From assembly GCF_039537875.1 (NCBI RefSeq), contig NZ_BAABBI010000001.1:248001-312000 (forward strand): a stretch of DNA of 64,000 nt. Reading direction: 5' to 3'. The notes below the pieces were generated by a model. That model saw only the letters and a list, made by a program, of their open reading frames with translations, ran no database searches and was not told the origin of the DNA. A program made the position numbers and the translations under genes. Below are positions 25,100-34,299 of the stretch, piece by piece (position 1 is the stretch's first letter; each line of letters opens with the position of its first letter). The DNA is from Corallibacter vietnamensis. GTDB lineage: Bacteria; Bacteroidota; Bacteroidia; Flavobacteriales; Flavobacteriaceae.

Positions 25100-27217
25100 T
25101 TATTTTTTTATTAAACTAATGGCGAAACCACCTCCGGCTGCTAAATTACATGATAACTTAGACGCCTTTGTCATTGTAAGCGTTTCAACCTCTAAATCTG
25201 TTGGGTTGTTATCCCAATGTGCTGTTTTACCGTCTTTGTAAATTGTAGCTTGGTACGTTACATCTGCATCTAAAAAGCTAAAATCTACATCAATTGTTCT
25301 AGCATTCTCATCAGTAATACCTCCAACAAACCAATTTTCTGTAAGACGTTCTTTTCTTGCAATTGTTACAAAGTCTCCAACTTCTCCATTCAATACTTTG
25401 GTTTGTTGCCAATCTACTCCAACATCTTTTATAAATTGAAGAGGCTCTGGGTTCGCCTCGTAATGCTCTACCAAATCAGCAGCCATTTGTATTGGGCTAT
25501 AAATTACCACATACAATGCTAATTGTTGAGCAATAGTGGTGTTTACCTGATTGTCAGGCTTATATTCATCAAATTTAATATTGAAAATTCCTGGTGTATA
25601 ATCTATTGGTCCTGCTAACATTCTTGTAAAAGCTACTATTGGTAAGTGCTCTGGCGGATTACCACCATCACTTGACCAAGCATTAAATTCTTGACCTCTT
25701 AAACCTTCGCGAGAAATGATGTTAGGATAGGTTCTTCTTAATCCTGTTGCTTTAATAGGTTCGTGTGCATTTACTGCCACTTGGTATTTTGCAGCTTTTA
25801 TAGCTGCATTGTTATAATGATTTACCATATACTGTCCGTGATGGTACTCACCTTTTGGAAGTATCTTACCAACATAACCAGATTTTACCGAATGCATGCC
25901 GTATTTCTGCATTAATGCATAGGCTGTATCTTGTTGTTTAGTGTAGGTTTCAGTAGCTGCAGAAGTTTCATGGTGCATTATAATTTCTACACCTTTTTCT
26001 TTAGCATATCGTGTAACCTCATCAATATCATAGTCTGGATATGGTGTTACAAAATCGAACACACCTTCACGGTCTTCAAAACCAATCCAATGTTCCCAAC
26101 CTGTATTCCAACCTTCAACTAAAACACCACCAATGTTATTTTTTGCTGAAAAGTCTATAAAACGTTTTACATTTTCAGTATTTGCTCCGTGTTTTCCGTG
26201 TGCACCTCCTGTATCTGTCCAAGTACTCATATTTTGAGTCATTCCGTAATCCCAAGAGGATTTCCCCAAGTGCATTTCCCACCAAACTCCTGTGTACTTC
26301 ATTGGTGTAAACCAAGATACATCTCCAAGTTTATTTGGCTCATTTAGATTCACGATTAACTTTGATTCTATAAGTTCTGGTGCGTTATCTGAGATTTGAA
26401 TGGTTCTCCAAGGTGTTTCAAAAGGTAACATTCGTTTTACCTTATAATCAGTATTTTCTGAACCTACTAAATTACTTTTTAAATCAAGATTTTTAGTATC
26501 TACTTTTAAAGTCATTCCTGAATAATCTATCAAAGCTGCTTCGTGAAAACTTAAGTGTGTTCCATCTGCACCAACCATAGTAACTGGTGTATTAACAGCA
26601 TTTTCCGGAATATAGGTTTGTGCTAAATTCTTATGGTTCGCAAATTGTAGAGCATCAACCTCTGATAATTTTGTAGTATTATACAAATGCTCATAAATAT
26701 CCCAATCACCAGGAATCCAAAAGGTTTTGTAGTCTTCTGTTAAATTGAACTCTGTATGTTCATCTTTAATCAGTGCTTCTGTCCAACCTTTTTGTTCTGG
26801 GAATTCGTATCTGAATCCAATACCATCGTCATACACTTTGAAAACAAGGTTTAGTTTTCGTTTTAATTCTGATGTTTCTTGTAATTCAATTCTTAATTCA
26901 TTGTAATGGTTTACTACATCTACCTGTTCTCCCCAAGGCATTTCCCAAGTCTCATTGAATGTACTTGCTGTTGTTTTCAAAATATTGAAATTATCCTTTA
27001 AAGCTTTAGCATTTGTAAACTCAAACCCTAAGTAAGAGCTATCCACTATGGTTTTGTTATTGAACATTACTGTGTAAAACGGTTGTCCCTGAACATTAAG
27101 GTTGAAATTTACTTTCACTTCACTATTTGGCGAAGTCAATTCAGTAATATGTTTTTCTTTTTGATAACAAGAAAAGAAAAGGACTGTAAGGATTAATGGG
27201 ATAAGATTGAATTTCAT
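25100..27217 (-). CDS. susB: GH97 alpha-glucosidase (SusB-like) lipoprotein
   Basis: A 705-residue glycoside hydrolase family 97 protein that releases glucose from the non-reducing end of alpha-glucans. The lipobox FFSC (Cys17) predicts an anchored periplasmic enzyme. Catalytic glutamates sit at Glu417 (MHHET), Glu486 (NAHEP) and Glu510 (GQEF); the spacings of 69 and 24 residues equal those I recall for the inverting Bacteroides SusB (439, 508, 532), so an inverting glucosidase rather than a retaining galactosidase is expected. It is the last gene of the minus-strand glucan operon, ten bases after a GH13 gene. Confidence 0.9.
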   Translation of the reverse strand: MKFNLIPLILTVLFFSCYQKEKHITELTSPNSEVKVNFNLNVQGQPFYTVMFNNKTIVDSSYLGFEFTNAKALKDNFNILKTTASTFNETWEMPWGEQVDVVNHYNELRIELQETSELKRKLNLVFKVYDDGIGFRYEFPEQKGWTEALIKDEHTEFNLTEDYKTFWIPGDWDIYEHLYNTTKLSEVDALQFANHKNLAQTYIPENAVNTPVTMVGADGTHLSFHEAALIDYSGMTLKVDTKNLDLKSNLVGSENTDYKVKRMLPFETPWRTIQISDNAPELIESKLIVNLNEPNKLGDVSWFTPMKYTGVWWEMHLGKSSWDYGMTQNMSTWTDTGGAHGKHGANTENVKRFIDFSAKNNIGGVLVEGWNTGWEHWIGFEDREGVFDFVTPYPDYDIDEVTRYAKEKGVEIIMHHETSAATETYTKQQDTAYALMQKYGMHSVKSGYVGKILPKGEYHHGQYMVNHYNNAAIKAAKYQVAVNAHEPIKATGLRRTYPNIISREGLRGQEFNAWSSDGGNPPEHLPIVAFTRMLAGPIDYTPGIFNIKFDEYKPDNQVNTTIAQQLALYVVIYSPIQMAADLVEHYEANPEPLQFIKDVGVDWQQTKVLNGEVGDFVTIARKERLTENWFVGGITDENARTIDVDFSFLDADVTYQATIYKDGKTAHWDNNPTDLEVETLTMTKASKLSCNLAAGGGFAISLIKK

Positions 27218-27227
27218 TAAAATTGAT

Positions 27228-28892
27228 TTACTGTCTTTCTATTAAAACGATATTAGCATTCGAATTTATGGTAATTTTTCCGTTTTCTACAGTGGCTTTA
27301 ACACCAGAATATGCATCTTGAAGCAATTCGCCTTCTTCAAAAACTTTAGAAACATCGATAACTTTTTCGCCTTTTGGTAAGTCTAAACCAACAACTACCA
27401 AATCTTTAAAGTCACCTTGTTGATAGCTTCTGTAAAATAAATAAGGTTGTTGAGTTATCATTTGATGCATACCAGCACCTACAGCAGGATGATTTGCTCT
27501 AAACTGTCCTAACTTTTGCCAATGCGCTAAAACCTCCTTGGTTTTTGCATCTGAATTTACAGCTTCCCAATTCATAAACGAACGTAAAGTAGCGTCGCCT
27601 TGTGTGCCTTCTATAACTAACGACCTTGCAGATTCGTCACCATAATAAACTTGTGATGTTCCTGGCGACAACAATAATCTATTTGCGGTTTCGTATGGTT
27701 TTTCTCTTTTAGCATCAAACGGACTACCATCGTCGTGAGAACTTAAATAATTCAACGTTCCAAAACCTTTTAATGGCCCATTTAAACTATCATTATATTT
27801 TTTAAAAGCGTCTTCATAACTCAACTCTTTTGAATTCCATTTGAATTCAAAGTTGATTAAACTTTGAAAGCTTGGTGGATTAAAATAGTTCACTTTTCTA
27901 TCTCCATAATCATAGTACTGACCACCTGAAATGCCGTAATTATAAACCTCGCCAACTAAATAGAAGTTGTTATCGTCTAACACCTTATCTGGATTATTCT
28001 TCTTATACGTTTCAAATGCATAGTCACATGCTTTCTTAAATTCTTGCCATACATATTCTTCTGTGTGTTTTACGGTATCTACACGATAACCATCTATACC
28101 AAAATCAGTGATGTAATCGGTTAACCATTTCATTATATAGAAACGTGGTGCTCTTGGATGTCCTGTTCTTTCAAAAAAGGCATCGAGCTCTTTTACTTCT
28201 TGGTCGTAACGACCTTCAACTTTCCATTTTTCTACCAATTGTGGTGGTAGTTCCACATTTTCATTGCTTTCTGTTTTTATATCTGGCAGATTAGCAACAA
28301 GTGTACAGCTTATAGTATTATCGTAAGTATCGTAAGTACATTGTTTATCTGTTCTTACCCATTCGTCTGGCCAAACTGGGTCTTTTTCTGTTACAGGACC
28401 TGTGTGATTAATCACAGCGTCTAACACTACACGAATGCCTTTGGCGTGTGCTTCCTTTACCAATTCTTTTAAATCTTCTTCAGTCCCAAAATTTGGGTCA
28501 ATTTTGGTCCAGTCTTTTGCCCAATAACCGTGAAATGCATATGTAAAACCTGTGCCTTCGTCAGTTCCTCCATGGATTTGCTCTACAATTGGTGTCATCC
28601 AAATGGCATTGATGCCCAAATCCGTAAAATAACCGTCTTTGATTTTTTGTGTAATCCCTTTGATGTCTCCTCCTTCAAAACCACGCAATTTTCCGGTTTC
28701 TTTAGTCCTATCAAAGTTAACATCGTTAGAGGTGTCTCCGTTATTGAATCTGTCAGTTAGCAGAAAATAAAGATTGGCACCTTCCCAAACAAATGGCGTT
28801 TCTGGTTTTGGTTTTAATTCGTCTTGTTTTGTTTCTTGCTTACATGACATAGCTAAAGTGATCGTAAGTATTGCTAAAGTTAGTTTTTTCAT
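27228..28892 (-). CDS. GH13 alpha-amylase-family lipoprotein
   Basis: A 554-residue lipoprotein (AMSC, Cys17) with a complete GH13 barrel. Region I is DAVINH (158-163), region II GYRVDTVKH with nucleophile Asp272, region III LVGEVYNYG with acid/base Glu315, and region IV LSSHDDGS with His386 and Asp387. The C-terminal beta domain is present. It probably cuts maltodextrins in the periplasm. The sequence between 180 and 245, with two Cys (CTYDTYDNTISC), is an insertion in domain B that may be disulfide-bonded. Subfamily assignment is not possible by eye. Confidence 0.9.
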   Translation of the reverse strand: MKKLTLAILTITLAMSCKQETKQDELKPKPETPFVWEGANLYFLLTDRFNNGDTSNDVNFDRTKETGKLRGFEGGDIKGITQKIKDGYFTDLGINAIWMTPIVEQIHGGTDEGTGFTYAFHGYWAKDWTKIDPNFGTEEDLKELVKEAHAKGIRVVLDAVINHTGPVTEKDPVWPDEWVRTDKQCTYDTYDNTISCTLVANLPDIKTESNENVELPPQLVEKWKVEGRYDQEVKELDAFFERTGHPRAPRFYIMKWLTDYITDFGIDGYRVDTVKHTEEYVWQEFKKACDYAFETYKKNNPDKVLDDNNFYLVGEVYNYGISGGQYYDYGDRKVNYFNPPSFQSLINFEFKWNSKELSYEDAFKKYNDSLNGPLKGFGTLNYLSSHDDGSPFDAKREKPYETANRLLLSPGTSQVYYGDESARSLVIEGTQGDATLRSFMNWEAVNSDAKTKEVLAHWQKLGQFRANHPAVGAGMHQMITQQPYLFYRSYQQGDFKDLVVVGLDLPKGEKVIDVSKVFEEGELLQDAYSGVKATVENGKITINSNANIVLIERQ

Positions 28893-28925
28893 TGGTATTT
28901 ATTTTCTGCGTAACATGAATTCAAA

Positions 28926-30809
28926 TTATTCGTTGATTTTTAGAATGAAAGATTCCAGAGGTTTTATATCTATCCTCACTTTTGCTCTACTGTTTTCAAC
29001 TTTTAAAGTTGACGTATAATTCTTGTATAACTGATCTTCTACTTGATAATCTCCATCTTTCAAACCTAATTTTGAGACCAAATCTTCTGGTAATTGCAAT
29101 TCAAAACCATAAGTATTTTCTGCATTAAAGTTTGAAATAACAATGAGTTTTTCATCATCACTCCAACGCGCAAAACTCAACACTTTATCGTTGTACCATT
29201 CCGTATGTTGTTGATTGTAATGCTGTAAATCTTGATAGTCTCCCATTAAAGCCTCACTCTTAATTGTGAAGTTTAACAAACGTTTGTAAAAGTCTCTCAA
29301 TGATTTTTCATCTTCGGTAGATTGACCACCATCAAACTGTTTGTTGTTTACCCAACGTACAACGCTTGGCACACTTCCATAATCGAAAATAGAGGTTCGG
29401 GTTGGGTCGCCAAAACCTAAATCTTCTTCAGCTTTTTCGCCAAATTCCTGACCGAAATACACCATTGTTGGCGATGTGCTAATGGTTGCAGACACTACCA
29501 TTGCTGGTTTTCCTTTTTCAGCATTACCTGCAAAATCTGGACTTGCAATACGTTGCTCATCGTGATTTTCTAAAAAGTGAAGCATATGGTGCTCAATATC
29601 TTTTAAATCCTCTTGAATTGGTGGAATATTGTACGTGCTTCCGTGACCTTGCATCACGTGTTTTAGTGTATCATACAATTGTACTTTGTCGTACAGGTAA
29701 TCCATTTTTCCTTTTTTGATGTAATCTCTGTACAAATGCGGTTGGTAAACTTCAGCCAATAAAAACGCATCTGGATTCTGCATTTTGATGTGCGAATTCA
29801 TATAACTCCAAAATTCCACAGGCACCATTTCTGCCATATCAAAACGGAAACCATCTACTCCTTTGGCTGTCCAATACAAGGCAATGTCTTTAAACTTTAC
29901 CCAAGAACTTGGTACGGTTTTGTCTTTCCAGAAGTTATAATGTGCTTTGTAATCTTCGTTATCGAAACCTTCAGGTAATTCATCAAAATCTTTTTGACCT
30001 TCTGGATTTATTCCGTAGTTAACTTTTACGGTTTCGTACCAATCGTTCATATTTGGCTGCGACGCTCTTGAACCGTTACCTGTCCATTTTGCAGGAATTT
30101 CTTTAAACTTACCATCGGCTTTTGGATGGTTTTCGCCACCTAAAGGCTGGTAACCGTTTTCCCAATTTGGTACTTTAAATGGTTCTCCTGGATTGTAATA
30201 AAAGTTGTTATTGACTGCGTAAGTCACAGTTTTATCATCTTCTGCACCAAAATCTGTTACACCTTCAGGATTCGTTAAACTCTGATAATTACGAGCCACA
30301 TGGTTTGGCACAATATCTATTAACACTTTTAAACCTGCGTTGTGTGAACGCTCGATTAAAGCTTCAAACTCTTGTAATCTATTCTCAACATTTTCGGCTA
30401 AATCTGGATTGACATTATAATAATCCTTAACCGCATAAGGCGAACCTGCACGACCTTTTACAATATCTGGGTCGTCGTTAGAAATGCCAAATTCAGTATA
30501 ATCCGTTATCACATCATGATGTGGCACACCTGTGTACCAAATATGTGTCACTCCGAGATCTTTGATTTCAGCAAGTGCTTTGTCCGTAAAATCGTTGAAT
30601 TTACCAACGCCATTTTCTTCTAAAGTTCCCCAAGGTTTGTTGTTGGTATTGGTATTTCCGAATAGTCTTGTAAATACTTGATAAACGACTTCTTTCTTTT
30701 TCATCACTGATTTAGTTTCTCCAGTTTTTATAGTTTGTTTTGGCTCGTTTTTACAACTAAACACTATTGAAGCGACTAAAATTAGAGTAACTATATATCT
30801 TGAACGCAT
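28926..30809 (-). CDS. GH13 alpha-amylase-family lipoprotein
   Basis: A 627-residue lipoprotein (VFSC, Cys19) with the GH13 catalytic set: DIVPNH (165-170), GFRFDMAEM with nucleophile Asp324, LLAEVYQ with Glu353, and ENHDEQR with His416 and Asp417. The domain B insert (about 180-290) is long and rich in Asn, Gly and Trp. The C-terminal part (about 530-627) is the usual beta domain. It likely processes maltodextrins or a specific branch linkage in the periplasm. It lies two bases after the GH31 fusion gene and 33 bases before the next GH13 gene, and so is part of the same transcript. Confidence 0.9.
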   Translation of the reverse strand: MRSRYIVTLILVASIVFSCKNEPKQTIKTGETKSVMKKKEVVYQVFTRLFGNTNTNNKPWGTLEENGVGKFNDFTDKALAEIKDLGVTHIWYTGVPHHDVITDYTEFGISNDDPDIVKGRAGSPYAVKDYYNVNPDLAENVENRLQEFEALIERSHNAGLKVLIDIVPNHVARNYQSLTNPEGVTDFGAEDDKTVTYAVNNNFYYNPGEPFKVPNWENGYQPLGGENHPKADGKFKEIPAKWTGNGSRASQPNMNDWYETVKVNYGINPEGQKDFDELPEGFDNEDYKAHYNFWKDKTVPSSWVKFKDIALYWTAKGVDGFRFDMAEMVPVEFWSYMNSHIKMQNPDAFLLAEVYQPHLYRDYIKKGKMDYLYDKVQLYDTLKHVMQGHGSTYNIPPIQEDLKDIEHHMLHFLENHDEQRIASPDFAGNAEKGKPAMVVSATISTSPTMVYFGQEFGEKAEEDLGFGDPTRTSIFDYGSVPSVVRWVNNKQFDGGQSTEDEKSLRDFYKRLLNFTIKSEALMGDYQDLQHYNQQHTEWYNDKVLSFARWSDDEKLIVISNFNAENTYGFELQLPEDLVSKLGLKDGDYQVEDQLYKNYTSTLKVENSRAKVRIDIKPLESFILKINE

Positions 30810-30810
30810 A

Positions 30811-33800
30811 TTATTTGTTAAGCTTTATTTTAATTTCTTTTTTGGTTGAAGTATTCCAAGTCATATCAAGTCTTAAGGTTAAATTATTGATATTGTAATC
30901 ACCTTCAACTTTTTGACTTCCTATTTTTATTTGTTTTGGTGTTTTAGAAATGTTATGAATAACAAGCTCGATTTCTTTTGTTTCATTTAAAAAATGCTTA
31001 CCTATTTCTGCATTAAACTCAAATTCTAAATAGCGCTGACTGCTTTCAGATTTGAATTCGAGAATTTCGTAGTTTCCATTTTCAAAAGCGTTAACAGTTG
31101 AACCATTGTCATTATACATTTGATAATCACTACTTCCTACTTCTTTATCAAAATAATAATGAAGTTCTAACACCGAACCATTGTAGGTTTTTGTTGATTG
31201 CATTGGTTTTGCCATAGGAATAAAACTTCCGCCTCTCACAAATGTTGGTATGCTATTCTCTTTTATTTCGTAATTAATTGGATGACCTCCTTTGTATAAT
31301 TCATCGGAATAAAAATCAAACCAATTAGATGTTTTTGGCAGATAAATCACTTGATTTTTTGCTCCAGCATAAGTCACTGGTGAAACCAAAATATCACTTC
31401 CCCATAAATAGGCAGTATCATCACTATATAAAATATCTTTACACTCTTCAAAAAACAATGGTCGCATTAATGGTGCTCCTGTTTGGTTGTTTTCAAACAT
31501 GAGGTTGTAATTATAAGGCAACAACCTGTAACGTAATTCTATAGCTTGTTTAGCCAAGGTTTTGGCTTTCTCACTTCTAAAAACCGGTTCACTTGGCACA
31601 TCCTCTTGCGCATGAGGTCTATAAATTGGTTGAAAAACGCCATATTGCAACCAACGCACATACAATTCGTCATCAAGATTTGCTCCTGCAAAACCACCAA
31701 GATCACTATGCATATAGGCTAAACCTTGCATTCCCATTTGCAATGCAATTTCTGGCTGACTTTGTAATCCGCCCCAAGTTCTGTTGACGTCTCCAGACCA
31801 AGGCACTAAACCATAGCGTTGCGAACCTGAATAACCAGCACGCATTAAAATAAATGGTCGCTGATTCGGTAAAGCTTCATGAAAAGCATCTTGAACCAGT
31901 TTTGCCCAATCGTGACCAAAGGTATTATGAACTTCATCAGCTGTTCCTGTTGCATGAATTACACTGGAAGGATGTACTTCAGGTTCTCCTAAATCGCCCC
32001 AAATTCCAGTTATACCAAGATTCAATAGGTCTTTATTTATACCTTTAAACCAATTGTAACCAGACTTACTATATACATCTACCAAGCCTGTGTTTCCGAA
32101 GAAAAAATCATAAGTTGCTGGATTGCCCAAGCTATCTTTTGCTAAAACATTGTTAGTAACTGCTTCGTTCCAACGGTTAGATGTTGTTAATATAAATGGT
32201 TCTGTAATGAGTATGGTTTCTACATTTTTATTCTGTAATTCCTTAATCATTTGTTTTGGATTTGGAAATGAATCTCTATGAAACGCTAAATTACCCATGG
32301 TTCCTTTAACTTCTTTTCCAAACCAATATAAATCTAGAATCACTGCGTCAACAGGAATATGTTCTTCTCTAAAAGCATCAATGGTTTTTAATGTTTCTTT
32401 TTGAGAATGATAACCAAATTTGCTTGAAAAATTTCCTAAAGCCCAACGTGGCAACATAGGTTGTTTTCCTGTTAAATTGGTATAATTATCTATGACATCA
32501 TACCAAGAATCTCCAACAATAACCTGATACGTTTTACGACCAGAAATGGTTTCGTAAGTCAGCGTATTATCGCCTTTGCTATCTAAATCTAAATATCCTA
32601 TTGGAGCATTGTCAAAATGTACCATATACTGTTTTGACGACATCACAATAGGCAAGGTAAAATTCATTAACTCACTTGTAGTTTCATAGCCATAATGCGC
32701 TTTATTATAAAGCTGCAAACGATGACCACGACGATTCATTCCTAAAGCTCTAGCTCCAGCTCCATACAACACTTCATCAGGTGTTAGACTAAATTGAATG
32801 GTCTCAAAAGCATCATTTTTTTGGTAGCCATTTTTTTCTGAAATGACTTCTTTTCCGTCTTTCCAATACGAAATATTGAAAGGTGATTTGGTTATAAGAA
32901 CCGATAAATCTTTAGATTTTAACGTCACTTCTGAATTGGTTTCAGAAAATTGAATATTAGAAAATACTTTATTTAAAACCACTGCGTGAGATGGTTTTGC
33001 ACTTGCAGTTTCACCTTTTGGCAGAAAGGTGGTTTCTGCAATTTTAGATGTAAAGAATTGAATGTTATATGAACCATCAGAAACTTTCACGTTTAGCTCA
33101 TTATTGCTAAAAGAAGCATTAACAAACTCGCGCGTTTTTATAGCATCTTGAAACAACCACGTAATAGCATCTTCAAAATTTTCTCGCCATAATGTTTCGT
33201 TGTGTTTTCCGTCAGGAACAACTTTTGACCTTATGTTTTCAGCAGAAAAACCATTGTTTTTTAAAACAGAAATCATTTGATTCATGTCTTTAACGGTCTG
33301 ACTTATCTCATCAAAACCTGCTTTTTCACCTTCTTTTCCTCCTGCAAGGAAATACATTTTTGTGTCTTTTAAATTTGCATGCGATTTTGTGTAATTTTCA
33401 ATTTCTGGCGCAAACCAAAATGCTGGTGAATACACACCTACTTTCCCGAATACGTTAGGATATTTTAAGGCTGCATAATGCGAAATTAAACCTCCCATTG
33501 AACTCCCAAAAATGGCTGTGTGCTTTTTATCTTTTAAGGTGTTGTAATTAGCATCAATGTAAGGTTTTAGTGTATTGACGATAAACTCTAAATAGGCATC
33601 GCCTTCGCCTCCGCCATATTTTTCATTTTTGAAAGGTGAATATTCATCCAGACGCTTATCTGCGCCATTATCAATACCAACAACTATAAGCTTTAAATTT
33701 TTATTTCGGAATAGTTTATCTAGTGTTTCATCAACACTCCATTCATTTGAATATGAGGATGTTTTTTTATCAAATAAATTTTGTCCGTCGTGCATATACA

Positions 33801-34299
33801 CAACAGGATACGATTGATTTGAGGTCTTATAATCTGCTGGCAAATACAACCAAACACGTCGTTTACGGTTGAGTTGCGGCATGTTGAACGTATCTGATAG
33901 AACTGTAACCTGCTTTGTGACTGTTGAAGCATTTTCAACATCAAATAAATTGTCCCAACCTGCTATCTTTAGTTTTAAAGTATCAGGTTTACTACCAAAT
34001 GTGTAGCTACGATTTTCAATAGCAAAACCTTTTTTATCACACTCAACAGAACTCCAAGTACCTTGCGTAAACTTGAAATTAATAGTGCCTTCGCTTTGAG
34101 GTAATGTGATGGTATAACGACCATCTTGTAACTCTAATTGATAAGCTTTTTGTCCTCCAGACCAACCTTCAAAATCACCTGAAATAAATATTGAAGCATT
34201 TTCTGGCGTTTCCTTTGGCACTTGCTCTACAACAATAGTAACTTGAGCAAACGTTGTTTGGAATAAAAGAAGACATAAGATGTAGGTTAGTTGTTTCAT
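30811..34299 (-). CDS. esterase-GH31 alpha-glucosidase fusion, secreted
   Basis: A 1162-residue protein with a signal peptide cut near TFAQ. Residues about 20-110 resemble a starch-binding or CBM48-like beta domain (ISGDFEGWSGG). Residues about 125-385 are an esterase D/CE1-like alpha/beta hydrolase with GSSMGG (Ser267) and GKHNE (His366). Residues about 395-1162 are GH31: the nucleophile is Asp768 in IWGDLGEPE and the acid/base Asp836 in WSGDVNRTW, followed by the C-terminal beta domains. GH31 members of this kind release glucose from alpha-glucan ends. Its start overlaps the SusA-like gene by four bases (ATGA). Confidence 0.88.
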   Translation of the reverse strand: MKQLTYILCLLLFQTTFAQVTIVVEQVPKETPENASIFISGDFEGWSGGQKAYQLELQDGRYTITLPQSEGTINFKFTQGTWSSVECDKKGFAIENRSYTFGSKPDTLKLKIAGWDNLFDVENASTVTKQVTVLSDTFNMPQLNRKRRVWLYLPADYKTSNQSYPVVYMHDGQNLFDKKTSSYSNEWSVDETLDKLFRNKNLKLIVVGIDNGADKRLDEYSPFKNEKYGGGEGDAYLEFIVNTLKPYIDANYNTLKDKKHTAIFGSSMGGLISHYAALKYPNVFGKVGVYSPAFWFAPEIENYTKSHANLKDTKMYFLAGGKEGEKAGFDEISQTVKDMNQMISVLKNNGFSAENIRSKVVPDGKHNETLWRENFEDAITWLFQDAIKTREFVNASFSNNELNVKVSDGSYNIQFFTSKIAETTFLPKGETASAKPSHAVVLNKVFSNIQFSETNSEVTLKSKDLSVLITKSPFNISYWKDGKEVISEKNGYQKNDAFETIQFSLTPDEVLYGAGARALGMNRRGHRLQLYNKAHYGYETTSELMNFTLPIVMSSKQYMVHFDNAPIGYLDLDSKGDNTLTYETISGRKTYQVIVGDSWYDVIDNYTNLTGKQPMLPRWALGNFSSKFGYHSQKETLKTIDAFREEHIPVDAVILDLYWFGKEVKGTMGNLAFHRDSFPNPKQMIKELQNKNVETILITEPFILTTSNRWNEAVTNNVLAKDSLGNPATYDFFFGNTGLVDVYSKSGYNWFKGINKDLLNLGITGIWGDLGEPEVHPSSVIHATGTADEVHNTFGHDWAKLVQDAFHEALPNQRPFILMRAGYSGSQRYGLVPWSGDVNRTWGGLQSQPEIALQMGMQGLAYMHSDLGGFAGANLDDELYVRWLQYGVFQPIYRPHAQEDVPSEPVFRSEKAKTLAKQAIELRYRLLPYNYNLMFENNQTGAPLMRPLFFEECKDILYSDDTAYLWGSDILVSPVTYAGAKNQVIYLPKTSNWFDFYSDELYKGGHPINYEIKENSIPTFVRGGSFIPMAKPMQSTKTYNGSVLELHYYFDKEVGSSDYQMYNDNGSTVNAFENGNYEILEFKSESSQRYLEFEFNAEIGKHFLNETKEIELVIHNISKTPKQIKIGSQKVEGDYNINNLTLRLDMTWNTSTKKEIKIKLNK

